From: JACVRM01 sp963755085
GTDB lineage: Bacteria > Actinomycetota > Thermoleophilia > Gaiellales > Gaiellaceae
Length of the DNA stretch: 64,000 nucleotides
Reading direction: 5' to 3'
Assembly: GCA_963755085.1 (NCBI GenBank)
Contig: CAVWIN010000008.1
Coordinates: 62,001 to 126,000, forward strand
The translations under genes were made by a program, and so were the position numbers. Shown piece by piece: positions 33,948 to 41,991 of this stretch. Under the pieces are notes generated by a model that was given only the letters and a program-made list of their open reading frames with translations, ran no database searches and was not told the origin of the DNA. Within the stretch, counting starts at the first letter, position 1. Each line of letters begins with the position of its first letter.

Positions 33948-36127
33948 GCGACTTCGGTCGCGGGCTGCTCGGGCAGAGCCTCGCTTGGCCGCGTGCGCAG
34001 CGCCCGCGCCATCGGGGCCGGCAGCCACCAGTTCCAGCGGCCCATGACGATCATGATCGACGGGACGAGCAGCGCCCGGATCACGGTCGCGTCGAAGATG
34101 ATCCCCGCCGCGAGGCCGATCGCGAACTGCTTGATGTCGGTGCCCGGGCTCTGCGAGAGCACGAGGAACGCGAACATGAGCACAAGGGCCGCGCTCGTCA
34201 CGAGCTTCCCGGTGCGCGCCAGCCCGAGGCGGATCGCGTCGTTCGTGTTGCCGGTCTCGTCGTACGCCTCGCGCATGCGCGTGAGCATGAAGACCTCGTA
34301 GTCCATCGAGAGCCCGTAGAGGAACGCGAAGATCATCAACGGGATCCACGAGATGATCGCTCCCGTCGCCGGCACGTTCCAGATCGCCTCGGAGCCGTGG
34401 CCGTTCTGGAAGATAATCACGATGATCCCGTAGGCGGCCGCGAGCGAGATCAGGTTCAGGATCACCGCCTTCAGCGCCAGGAACACCGAACGGAACGCGC
34501 GCATCAGCAGGATGTACGTCAGGATCACGACGAAGAGCAGGACGTACGGGAACTTGCCGTAGACCGCGTGCACGAAGTCGCGCGAGATCGGCGCGACGCC
34601 CGTCACCGCGAGCTTCACGTTGCCGCCGAGCTGCTGCGCCTGTGCGGGCAGGACGTCGTTCTGGAGCCGCGAGATCACGCCGTTCGTCGCCTTGGCCGCG
34701 CCGTCCTGCGCCGGGAACGCCTCGATGATGGACAGGTTCCCATGCGTCCAGCCCGGCGGCACGGCCGCGCCGGCCACGCCCTCGGTCCGGTCGAGCGCGC
34801 TCGCGACCTGCTGCAGCTGCTGCGGCGAGGCGTTGTCGGCAACGATGTTGAACGGCGAGAGCACACCCGAAGAGATCCCGGCCGCGACCAGCGTCTGGTA
34901 GCCGCGGTGGGCGTTGCCGGCGCCCGGGAAGTCCTTCGCCTGCGCGTCGGCGGGGTTGATTTGCAGGCCGTAGAAGACGAGCACGCCCACGATCGCGAGC
35001 CCGGCGAGCCCGATCGAGATCGGGTGGCGCGTGACCGTCTTCGCCCAGCGGTTCCAGAAGCCCTTTTCCGGGTCGTCGCTCCCCTCGACGAGCCGCTTCG
35101 GCAGGACACGCGCCGAGTTGATGCGGTGGCCGAGGACGAACAGCATCGCCGGCAGGAGCGTGATCGCGGCGAGCACGGACACGGCGGGGATCAGCATCCC
35201 GCCGATGCCGATCGAGCGGATGAACGGCAGGGGCAGGATGATCATGCTCAGCAGGCCGACGGCGACCGTCGACCCGGAGACGATCACCGATCTCCCCGCG
35301 TGGGTCATCGTCTCCACGACTGCCGTCTCGCGGTCCCTGCCGTGGCGCACCTCCTCGCGGAAGCGGAAGATCATCAGCAGCGAGTAGTCGATGGCCACGC
35401 CCAGCCCGACGAGCGCGACGAGGAACTGCACGATGATCGAGACGTCGGTGAGGTACGTCAGGAGGTAGATCAGCGTGAACGTATTCAGGATCGACGCGCC
35501 GGCAACCATGAGCGGGAACGCGACCGCCGGCAGCGTCCCGAAGGTGAACAGCAGGATGACCAGCGCGCCGAGCGCGCCGATCAGCGTCTCGACGAGCACG
35601 CTGGGGCCGCTGGTCGCGCCGCCGCTCGACTCGTTGTAGAGCGGGTCGATCCCTGTCACATAGGTCGTCACACCGGCGGGCGCCGCCCGCTTCAGCGTGG
35701 CGGAGACATCGTCGTACGTGGCCAGGTTGAACTGCGCCTCACCCGGCGGGTAGAGGACCTCGAACGCCACGTTGCGGTCCTTCGATAGGTAGACCGGGTT
35801 GTGGGTCGTGAACCATGAGCTCACGCGCGAGCCGGGCCGCTTCGCGGCCGCCGCGGCGAACGCCTTGCGAACACCCGGTGTCGTCACCTCGCCGCCGTTG
35901 GCCTTCGCCACGAGGACGACCGGGTTCAGGCTGCCGTTCCCGAACGTCTTCTCGATCCGCTGGCCGTTCTCGTACGCCGAGTAGCCGGGAATCGAGAAGG
36001 ACTGGAACCAGCGGCTCGACAACTGTCCCGCAGAGATCACGCCGACGATGGTCAGGGCGATCCAGAGCCCGATGACGTAGCGCCGCCGCGCGATGACGAG
36101 GTGCGCGAGCCTCTCCACGCGGCGCAC
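33944..36127 (-). CDS. MmpL/RND-family exporter
   Basis: The 727-residue protein has the 12-span RND layout of MMPL transporters with two large outer loops (about 35-185 and 400-545). The proton-relay aspartates are in GLGVAIDYSLLM (span 4) and YGLSMDYEVFML (span 10). Such proteins export lipids, siderophores or drugs with proton motive force. It starts at GTG 36127 without a clear ribosome site; GTG 36118 is also in frame. A TTGACA box 24 bases upstream suggests a short or absent leader. It stands alone on this strand. The substrate is not evident. Confidence 0.93.
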   Translation of the reverse strand: MRRVERLAHLVIARRRYVIGLWIALTIVGVISAGQLSSRWFQSFSIPGYSAYENGQRIEKTFGNGSLNPVVLVAKANGGEVTTPGVRKAFAAAAAKRPGSRVSSWFTTHNPVYLSKDRNVAFEVLYPPGEAQFNLATYDDVSATLKRAAPAGVTTYVTGIDPLYNESSGGATSGPSVLVETLIGALGALVILLFTFGTLPAVAFPLMVAGASILNTFTLIYLLTYLTDVSIIVQFLVALVGLGVAIDYSLLMIFRFREEVRHGRDRETAVVETMTHAGRSVIVSGSTVAVGLLSMIILPLPFIRSIGIGGMLIPAVSVLAAITLLPAMLFVLGHRINSARVLPKRLVEGSDDPEKGFWNRWAKTVTRHPISIGLAGLAIVGVLVFYGLQINPADAQAKDFPGAGNAHRGYQTLVAAGISSGVLSPFNIVADNASPQQLQQVASALDRTEGVAGAAVPPGWTHGNLSIIEAFPAQDGAAKATNGVISRLQNDVLPAQAQQLGGNVKLAVTGVAPISRDFVHAVYGKFPYVLLFVVILTYILLMRAFRSVFLALKAVILNLISLAAAYGIIVIIFQNGHGSEAIWNVPATGAIISWIPLMIFAFLYGLSMDYEVFMLTRMREAYDETGNTNDAIRLGLARTGKLVTSAALVLMFAFLVLSQSPGTDIKQFAIGLAAGIIFDATVIRALLVPSIMIVMGRWNWWLPAPMARALRTRPSEALPEQPATEVA

Positions 36128-36156
36128 GCTAGCGAGAGAGCACCCCGCGGTGTCAA
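36128..36156 (-). promoter_or_regulatory. Candidate promoter for the MmpL exporter
   Basis: On the minus strand a perfect TTGACA (36156-36151) is followed by a 17-base spacer and GCTAGC (36133-36128). The second hexamer abuts the GTG at 36127, so a start of transcription 6-8 bases on would give an almost leaderless message beginning close to GTG 36118. The -10 match is poor. Confidence 0.3.
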
Positions 36157-36179
36157 CTCCAAACGTGCGGCTTCCGCGT

Positions 36180-36295
36180 GGGGCTGTCCCCGCAGGGGGC
36201 TGTCCCAGTGATCAGCCAGAGCTCGGCCGGAACCCACTCAGCCGGATGCTTTGCGTACCGACATGAGGGACAGCCCCGCTCCGCGGGACAGCCCC
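36180..36295. repeat. Double inverted repeat, REP-like
   Basis: Two direct copies of GGGGCTGTCCC (36180-36190 and 36196-36206) are followed 60 bases on by two copies of the complement GGGACAGCCCC (36267-36277 and 36285-36295). The array fills the 182-base gap between the leftward oxidoreductase (36310) and the leftward exporter (36127). It can fold into nested hairpins and could end transcription of the former. A related motif lies at 58124. Confidence 0.75.
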
Positions 36296-36309
36296 TGCGT
36301 GTGACGGGG

Positions 36310-37326
36310 CTATGCGGCTACGGAGGCGAACTTCGGAAGGATGTCGCGCCCGTAGGTCTCGAGCGTCTCCTTTTGCCCCTCGGTCATCAGGTAGATGTTG
36401 AACTGGTCGACGCCGACCGACTCGAGCTCGCGCAGCTTCGCGATCGCCTGCTCGGGCGTGCCGAGCACGCAGAAGCGGTCGCAGATCTCGTCCGTCACGA
36501 ACTCGCCGTGAGCGGCCCCCACCCGGCTGTGGTCCTTGTAGTCATAGAACTTGCGCGCCTTGACGAAGTCGGTCAGCGCGCTCGGGATCTCGGAGTCCCA
36601 GCCGTACTTCTCGATCAGGTCCATGACGTGGTTCGAGACCATCGCCGGAAACCAGCGCACCTGGTCGCGGGCGGCGGCCATGTCGTCGCCGATGTGGCTC
36701 GGCGCGCCGACGATGCACTTGAGCTCGCTCGGGTCGCGGCCCGCCTCCTCGGCCGCCTTGCGGGCCGTGTCCATGATCCACTGGATGATCTGCGGGTCGG
36801 CGAGCTGGATGATCACGCCGTCCGCGACGCGGCCGGCGACGGCGAGCGCCTTCGGCCCGTAGCCGGCGATCCACATCGGGATGTCGGGCAGGTCGGTGCG
36901 CGCCCACGTCAGCTGCAGCTCCTTCTCGTTCCACACGACCGGCCGGCCGTTCATCAGCTCCTTGATCATCGCGCAGCGCGCCTCGAACTCGGCCACGCGC
37001 ACCGGCTTCAGCCCGACGACGCGGCGCGAGGAGTCGCCGCGGCCGATGCCCATGACCATGCGGCCGTTCGAGAGGTCGTGCATGGTCGCGTACCAGCTGG
37101 CCGTGATCGTCGGGTCGCGAATCCCCGGGTTCGTCACGAAGTGGCCGAGCTTCAGCTTCGACGTCCGCTCGGCGACGACCGGGAAGGTCGCGTACGACTC
37201 CTGCCAGAGGATGTGCGAGTCGTAGGTCCAGCCGTACTCGAACCCCTGCTGCTCGACCTGCTGCATCAGGTCGAAGAACCGGGACATGGGCGGGTCGGGC
37301 AGAACCGTGACGCCGAACGTCAGCAT
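36310..37326 (-). CDS. LLM-class F420-type oxidoreductase
   Basis: The 338-residue TIM-barrel protein belongs to the luciferase-like monooxygenase superfamily, of the F420-dependent subgroup typical of actinobacteria. Typical stretches are LKLGHFVTNPGIRDP, GRMVMGIGRGDSSRR and MWIAGYGPKALAVAG, then GTPEQAIAKLREL near the C-terminus. It would carry out hydride transfer or oxygenation with F420 or FMN; the substrate is unknown. ATG 37326 overlaps the end of the XRE-cupin regulator gene by 7 bases, so it belongs to the leftward cluster that starts with the SDR at 41829. Confidence 0.9.
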   Translation of the reverse strand: MLTFGVTVLPDPPMSRFFDLMQQVEQQGFEYGWTYDSHILWQESYATFPVVAERTSKLKLGHFVTNPGIRDPTITASWYATMHDLSNGRMVMGIGRGDSSRRVVGLKPVRVAEFEARCAMIKELMNGRPVVWNEKELQLTWARTDLPDIPMWIAGYGPKALAVAGRVADGVIIQLADPQIIQWIMDTARKAAEEAGRDPSELKCIVGAPSHIGDDMAAARDQVRWFPAMVSNHVMDLIEKYGWDSEIPSALTDFVKARKFYDYKDHSRVGAAHGEFVTDEICDRFCVLGTPEQAIAKLRELESVGVDQFNIYLMTEGQKETLETYGRDILPKFASVAA

Positions 37327-38003
37327 GGCGGGCCTCCTCGGTGATCGAGTGGAAAACCGATTACATCACGGGAAGGGCCGCGGCTGTCGTTCTGACGGCC
37401 CACGACCACCCAGATCGCCTCGGCCGGCTCGTCGCCGATCGCCCAGAGACGGTGCGGCGACGACGAGTCGAACGACACCGCCATCCCGGGCGTGAGCTGG
37501 TACTCGTCGAAGCCGATGCGCACGCCGAGGCGCCCGCGCGTGACGATGCCGTACTCCTTGCCGCCGTGGCGCATCAGCGAGTCCTCGTCGCACGACTCGG
37601 AGCCCGGCTGGTAGGTGACCGCAAGGAACTCGACGAGCGGGTCGCTGCCGGCGGTGAGCCGCTCCCAGCGGACGCCGCTCTCGAGGTTGATGACCGCCCG
37701 GTCGCCAGGCCGCGTCATCGGGCTCGGCGCGGCGGCCGCGGAGACCGGCCGCGGGCCTGGCACGCCGCCCTCCGGGAAGAGGTCGCTCATCGGCAGCCCG
37801 AGCACGGTCACGAGCCCCCACAGCGTCCCGACGGACGGGTTGACCTTGTCGCGCTCGATCTGGGAGATGAGGCTCGGCGACACGCCGACGCGCCGCGCGA
37901 TCTCGCGCACCGTCAGCCCCTTGCGGTGCCGCTCCTCGCGCAGGCGGGCGCCGAGGCCGTTGATCTCGGCGAGGCCGTTCGTGTGCTCGATCGGCGCCTC
38001 CAC
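37320..38003 (-). CDS. XRE-family regulator with C-terminal cupin
   Basis: The 227-residue protein has an N-terminal helix-turn-helix (GLTVREIARRVGVSPSLISQIERDK) and a C-terminal cupin (YGIVTRGRLGVRIGFDEYQL and FDSSSPHRLWAIG). This pair is common among small-molecule-responsive repressors of catabolic genes; the cupin would bind the effector. The open frame runs further upstream through the bicupin gene, but GTG 38003, three bases past that gene's stop, gives a normal N-terminus. It is the probable local regulator of the cluster. Confidence 0.88.
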   Translation of the reverse strand: MEAPIEHTNGLAEINGLGARLREERHRKGLTVREIARRVGVSPSLISQIERDKVNPSVGTLWGLVTVLGLPMSDLFPEGGVPGPRPVSAAAAPSPMTRPGDRAVINLESGVRWERLTAGSDPLVEFLAVTYQPGSESCDEDSLMRHGGKEYGIVTRGRLGVRIGFDEYQLTPGMAVSFDSSSPHRLWAIGDEPAEAIWVVVGRQNDSRGPSRDVIGFPLDHRGGPPC

Positions 38004-38005
38004 GA

Positions 38006-38911
38006 CTACCCGGCGGCCGCCGACAGCCGGTCGCGCAGCTGCTCGGCGAGGTACTCCCAGTCGCGGTCGAAGCGGTACGAGTGGCGGTCGGGCGGGCCGG
38101 GCGCGGAGGTCTCGAGCCAGAGCACGGTCCCGCCCTTCACCTCGTAGAAGGCGTGCACGCAGCCGACGCCCGTCCAGAAGACGTCCCCGGGGCGAAGCGT
38201 GTAGCGCTCCCCGTCGGCGACGACGTCGACCTCGCCCTCGAGCATGTAGTACGACTCCTCGAAGGGGTGGTCGTGCGGGTGCGCGACCGCGCCGGGCTGG
38301 TAGCCGACCATGAACATCGTCTGCAGCTGGGCGTCGAGCCGCTTGTCCACGAGCATCTTCACGGTGATGCCGCTGTAGGCGAGCGCTGCGGTCGCCATGC
38401 TCGCCGAGACCCTGGGCTCGTCGACCCTGGCGCCCTCCTTCAGCCGGTCGATGTCCATGTCGCCGGGCTGCAGCAGGAACAGGTTGCGGTTGCGCGGGTC
38501 GCGGAGGTTCAGCGGGACCGGCTCCGTGTCCGGCGCGGGGCCGATCCAGAACGTGTCCGCCGGCCCTTCCTGACCGCGCGGACGGGGCGACGCCGCCTCC
38601 ACCCACTCCGAGCGGGCCTCGGAGCGCCACGCGTGCGGGACGCCGACAGGGATCGCCCCGCAGGCGCCGGGCTCGAGCCGCACGGCGGTGCGATCGAGGT
38701 ACAGCACGGGCTCGCCCTCGAAGACGTAGAACGTCGACTCGTACGAGTGCAGATGCGTCTCGACGTACCCATCGGTGAGCTCGACGAGCGTCAGGCCGGT
38801 GTGGGTCGCCCCGGTGTGCTCGCCGATGAGCAGCGCGCGCCGGGCGCCGGACGTGTGCCCGGGGATCGACGGGCCGAGCTCGATGTCCTCGCGGCGGATC
38901 AGCAGATGCAC
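38006..38911 (-). CDS. Bicupin protein
   Basis: The 301-residue protein contains two cupin domains. The first (about 45-105) has VETHLHSYESTFYVFEGE; the second (about 195-270) has VAHPHDHPFEESYYMLEGE, with PGDVFWTGVGCVHAFYE supplying the last histidine. The second site looks complete for a metal; the first also has His, His and Glu. Bicupins include ureidoglycine aminohydrolase and various dioxygenases and isomerases. The family seen here is close to ureidoglycine aminohydrolase in layout, but I cannot assign it. It lies between the regulator and the M24 protein with gaps of two and one bases. Confidence 0.8.
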   Translation of the reverse strand: MHLLIRREDIELGPSIPGHTSGARRALLIGEHTGATHTGLTLVELTDGYVETHLHSYESTFYVFEGEPVLYLDRTAVRLEPGACGAIPVGVPHAWRSEARSEWVEAASPRPRGQEGPADTFWIGPAPDTEPVPLNLRDPRNRNLFLLQPGDMDIDRLKEGARVDEPRVSASMATAALAYSGITVKMLVDKRLDAQLQTMFMVGYQPGAVAHPHDHPFEESYYMLEGEVDVVADGERYTLRPGDVFWTGVGCVHAFYEVKGGTVLWLETSAPGPPDRHSYRFDRDWEYLAEQLRDRLSAAAG

Positions 38912-38912
38912 G

Positions 38913-40255
38913 TCATGCCCTCGCCTTCTCGTCGACGGCCGGCCGCCCGTTGCCGCCCGCCTGCACGGCGGTCTGCGGCGCGTCGAAGTCGGCGCCGCGC
39001 ACGTACTGCCGCCCGGCGACGAGCAGCTCGTCGGCCGGGAAGCGCGTGATCACCTGCGGGCCGGTCGGCGTGACGATGACCTCCTCCTCGATCCGGGCCG
39101 CGTTGCGCCCGTCGGAGGCGGCGCAGTACGTCTCGAGCGCGAAGACCATCCCGACCTCGAGCTCGACCGGGTCGTCGAACGAGTGCAGGCGCGAGATCAT
39201 CGGCGCCTCGTAGAGGCCGACGCCGAGCCCGTGCCCGAACTGCAGCCCGAACGCGGCGTGCTCGTCCTTCATCCCGATCTCCTCGGCCGTCGGCCACACC
39301 TCGGCGATCTTGTCAGTCGTGACGCCGGGCCGCACCCGGTCGATCGCGTTGTCGAGCCACTCGCGGCACTGCTTGTAGGCGTCCAGCTGAGCCGGTGTCG
39401 CGTAGCCGACGCTGAACGTGCGGTAGTAGCACGTCCGGTAGCCCATGAACGAGTGGATGATGTCGAAGAAGGCCTGTCGCCCGGGCGCAGGAGCCGGTCG
39501 GCGAACGTGTGCGGGTGCGGGTTGCAGCGGTCGCCCGAGATCGCGTTGATCGCCTCGACGTGCTCGGAGCCGAGGTCGAAGAGCACCTGCATGGCCGCGG
39601 CGACGATCTCGTTCTCGCGCACCCCCGGCCGCAGCAGCCGGTAGATCTCCTCGTAGGTGGCGTCGACGATGCCGGCCGCGTGGTCGAGCAGCGCCAGCTC
39701 CTCGTCGCTCTTGATCTTGCGCGCCTCGAGCATGACCGGCTGCGAGTCGGTGATGTGCAGGCCCTTGCGCTGGAGCGCCAGCAGCGTGGTCATGTCCGGC
39801 ACGTCCATGCCGACGGGCTCGCCGTCGAGGCCGCGCTCGTGCAGCTCCTCCCAGATCATCGCGGCCAGCCGGTCCGGGATGCCGGTCGCGTCCGGCATGG
39901 CGCCGCGCATCGGCGGCACCCAGGCGCGCCAGCTCGACTCGGGCAGCCACGGGCAGTAGAGCTGGTGGTGCCGCGCGGCCGAGCCGAAGTCCCACAGGAT
40001 CGGCGGCTCGTCGCGCAGCACGAGCGCGAAGCGGATGTTCTTGTCGCGCTCCCAGGTGCCGATCGCCGTGCTGGTGACGTAGCGGAGGTTGTTCGGGTCG
40101 AAGAGCAGCAGGCAGCCGAGCTCGGAGCTGCGCAGCGACGCCTGCGCGCGCTCGAGCCGGTGGGCGCGCAGCTTGGGGAAGTCGATGCGCTGCTCCCAGT
40201 CGACGGCCATGGTCGCCCCGCGTGACGCGATGGGGGTCCCGCTCACCTGGATCAC
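38913..40255 (-). pseudogene. M24-family creatinase/Xaa-Pro-peptidase-like protein, frameshifted
   Basis: The N-terminal creatinase-type domain (LLLFDPNNLRYVTSTAIGTW) reads from GTG 40255, which overlaps the stop of the upstream dehydrogenase (GTGA). The C-terminal pita-bread domain (FFDIIHSFMGYRTCYYRTF, then FGLQFGHGLGVGLYE and ALETYCAASD) is in another frame. One base appears missing near 39476, where the sequence after RPGD should continue QAFFDI. The histidine in GHGLG is kept, but the position of the second metal aspartate seems to be Cys in GYRTCYYR, as in metal-free creatinase-like members. DMSP lyase DddP also has this fold. Substrate unknown. Confidence 0.8.
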
Positions 40256-41131
40256 CTCTCTCTGTGGGTCGTGGCCGATGCCGCCCGGTCCTTGAGCTCG
40301 AGCAGCATCGCCATGAAGTCCTCGTCCGCGTGGCCGTTGCGGGCGGTCGCGTCGAGCAGCGCCGCGATCTCACGGGTCGCGGGCAGCTCGACGCCGGCCT
40401 CCTCGGCCAGGTCGAAGACGAGGTCGACGTCCTTCTGCATGAGCGCCGACGTGAAGGTTGCCGTGTAGTCGTCGCGCAGCAGCGGCTCGCTCTTGTACTT
40501 CACGAACGTGGAGCCGACGACGGACGCGCCGATCGCGTCGAGGAGCGCCTCGCGCTCGACGCCGGCGGCCTCGCCGAGGACGAGCGCCTCGGCGAGCAGG
40601 GCCGCCGTGCCCACGATCAGGATCTGGAAGGTCAGCTTCACGACGCGCGCGGCGTCGCCCGTGCCCACGTAGCGCACGGTGGGCGTGATCGCCTGGAGCA
40701 GCGGCTCGACCTCGTCGAAGTCCGCGCGGTCGCCGGAGACGATGAGCGCCGCGGTCCCCGCGCGGACGGCGCCGGGGTTCCCGCTCGCCGGGCTGCGCAG
40801 GTAGCGGACGCCCGCCTCGGCGAGCGCGTCGCCGAGCCGGCGCGAGGCGGCGACCGAGACGGTGCTCATCTCGACGAGCACCGCGCCCGGACGCAGCTCC
40901 GTGAAGCGCCCCGCCCACGCGTCGAGCGCGTCGTCGTCGGCCAGCGAGGAGAAGCAGACGTCGAGCTCGCCGAGCTCGCCGTCCCAGCGGGCGCCGCGCT
41001 CGACCAGCTCCTGCTCGCGGCCGGCCGTGCGGTTGAAGACAGTGAGGTCGTGGCCCGGCGTCCAGCAGCCGCTCCGCGAACGCCTGCCCCATCTTCCCGA
41101 GGCCGACGAGGCCGACCTCCCGAAAACTCAT
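40252..41131 (-). pseudogene. 6PGDH/3-hydroxyisobutyrate-dehydrogenase-like protein, frameshifted
   Basis: The first 26 residues (VGLVGLGKMGQAFAERLLDAG, a GxGxMG Rossmann motif) read from ATG 41131. The remainder (LVEMSTVSVAASRRLGD, SGNPGAVRAGTAA, GDAARVVKLTFQILIVG with the catalytic Lys) is in another frame ending at 40252. One extra C/G in the run at 41053-41058 separates the halves; without it the sequence would continue HDLTVFNRTAGRE as in the family. The whole gene would give about 292 residues, normal for beta-hydroxyacid dehydrogenases. Its ATG overlaps the SDR stop (ATGA). Confidence 0.82.
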
Positions 41132-41829
41132 CCGAACCGCCGCCCGCCGTCGACGTTGATCGAAACGCCGTTCATGGCGCCGTTCTCGAGCAGGAAGATC
41201 GAAGCGTCGACGATCTCGTCCATCGTTACGAGCCGGCCCAGCGGCGTGCGGGCGGTATGCGCCTCCAGCACGTCCGGCGGCTTGGCCGACCACCAGGGGC
41301 TGTCGCCGACGATCCCCGGATGGATCGCGTTCACGCGCCGCGGGGCCAGCTCGACCACCATCGTCGAGACGAGGCCCTCGACCCCGCCGTTCACCGTCGT
41401 CACCGTCGTCGAGCCAGGGTACGGATGATGCGACGCCTGACCGCCGAAGAGAAGGATCGCCGCCTCGGGCGTCATGCGGTCGAGCAGCGTGTGCACGGCC
41501 TCCGTGTAGCCGACGAGCTTCAGCGTGACGAGCCGGATCGCCTTGGCGATGTCGTAGTCGCGGATCGCGTTCTCGTCGCGGTCGAGCGCAGCGAGGACGA
41601 GGTGGCCGACCGCGCCGACGTCGCGGAGGCCGTCCGCGATCGTCTCGGGCTCGCCGAGGTCGAAGCCCGCGCTGGTCGCGCGCTCGCCGATCTCGGCCGC
41701 GACACCGGCTGCCCGCTCGGCGTCGCGCCCGGTGACGACCACGTCCCGGCCGCGCGCGGCGTAGGTCTCGGCGAGCCTGCGTCCGATCCCGGCGGTACCG
41801 CCGACGATCACAACCGCTCCGTCGCTCAC
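41128..41829 (-). CDS. Atypical short-chain dehydrogenase/reductase
   Basis: The 233-residue protein has the nucleotide motif VGGTAGIGRRLAE and the SDR length, with a C-terminal MNGVSINVDGG. The active site is unusual: where SDRs have Tyr-x-x-x-Lys the sequence reads GSTTVTTVNGGVEGLV, with neither residue, and the NNAG motif is replaced by LVLAALDRDEN. Nucleotide binding should be kept, but the classical proton relay is missing, so it may be a different catalyst or a binding protein. It is first in the leftward cluster, divergent from the amidohydrolase with a 162-base gap. Confidence 0.82.
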   Translation of the reverse strand: MSDGAVVIVGGTAGIGRRLAETYAARGRDVVVTGRDAERAAGVAAEIGERATSAGFDLGEPETIADGLRDVGAVGHLVLAALDRDENAIRDYDIAKAIRLVTLKLVGYTEAVHTLLDRMTPEAAILLFGGQASHHPYPGSTTVTTVNGGVEGLVSTMVVELAPRRVNAIHPGIVGDSPWWSAKPPDVLEAHTARTPLGRLVTMDEIVDASIFLLENGAMNGVSINVDGGRRFG

Positions 41830-41858
41830 GGCGGGGACGATAGAGGCGCTGTGTAGCG

Positions 41859-41940
41859 TCAGTCAACTGATCCGTATGGCCACGTTGCCCTTGACAATGC
41901 GGAATAGACGTTGCAGCGCCTGCACGAAGGTGGTAAGACT
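41859..41940 (+). promoter_or_regulatory. Candidate control region upstream of the amidohydrolase
   Basis: The divergent gap holds a small dyad TCAGT-CA-ACTGA (41859-41870), a TTGACA box (41891-41896) and TTGCAG (41911-41916) spaced 17 bases from TAAGACT (41934-41940). The last pair would give a 45-base leader with the strong ribosome site of the amidohydrolase. All matches are modest. The XRE-cupin protein is the nearest regulator. Confidence 0.25.
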
Positions 41941-41991
41941 CGCGCCGCAGTACAGTCACACTCCACAGCACTGAACAGAAGGGAGGAGGCC

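Noticed and set aside
33617..35788. 723-codon open frame opposite the MmpL exporter
   Set aside because: Its translation is low-complexity Arg/His/Asp-rich sequence typical of antisense frames in GC-rich DNA, while the other strand encodes a clear RND exporter.
40370..41971. 533-codon minus-strand frame across SDR and 6PGDH-like genes
   Set aside because: It is composed of shifted SDR sequence plus the true first 26 codons of the 6PGDH-like gene.
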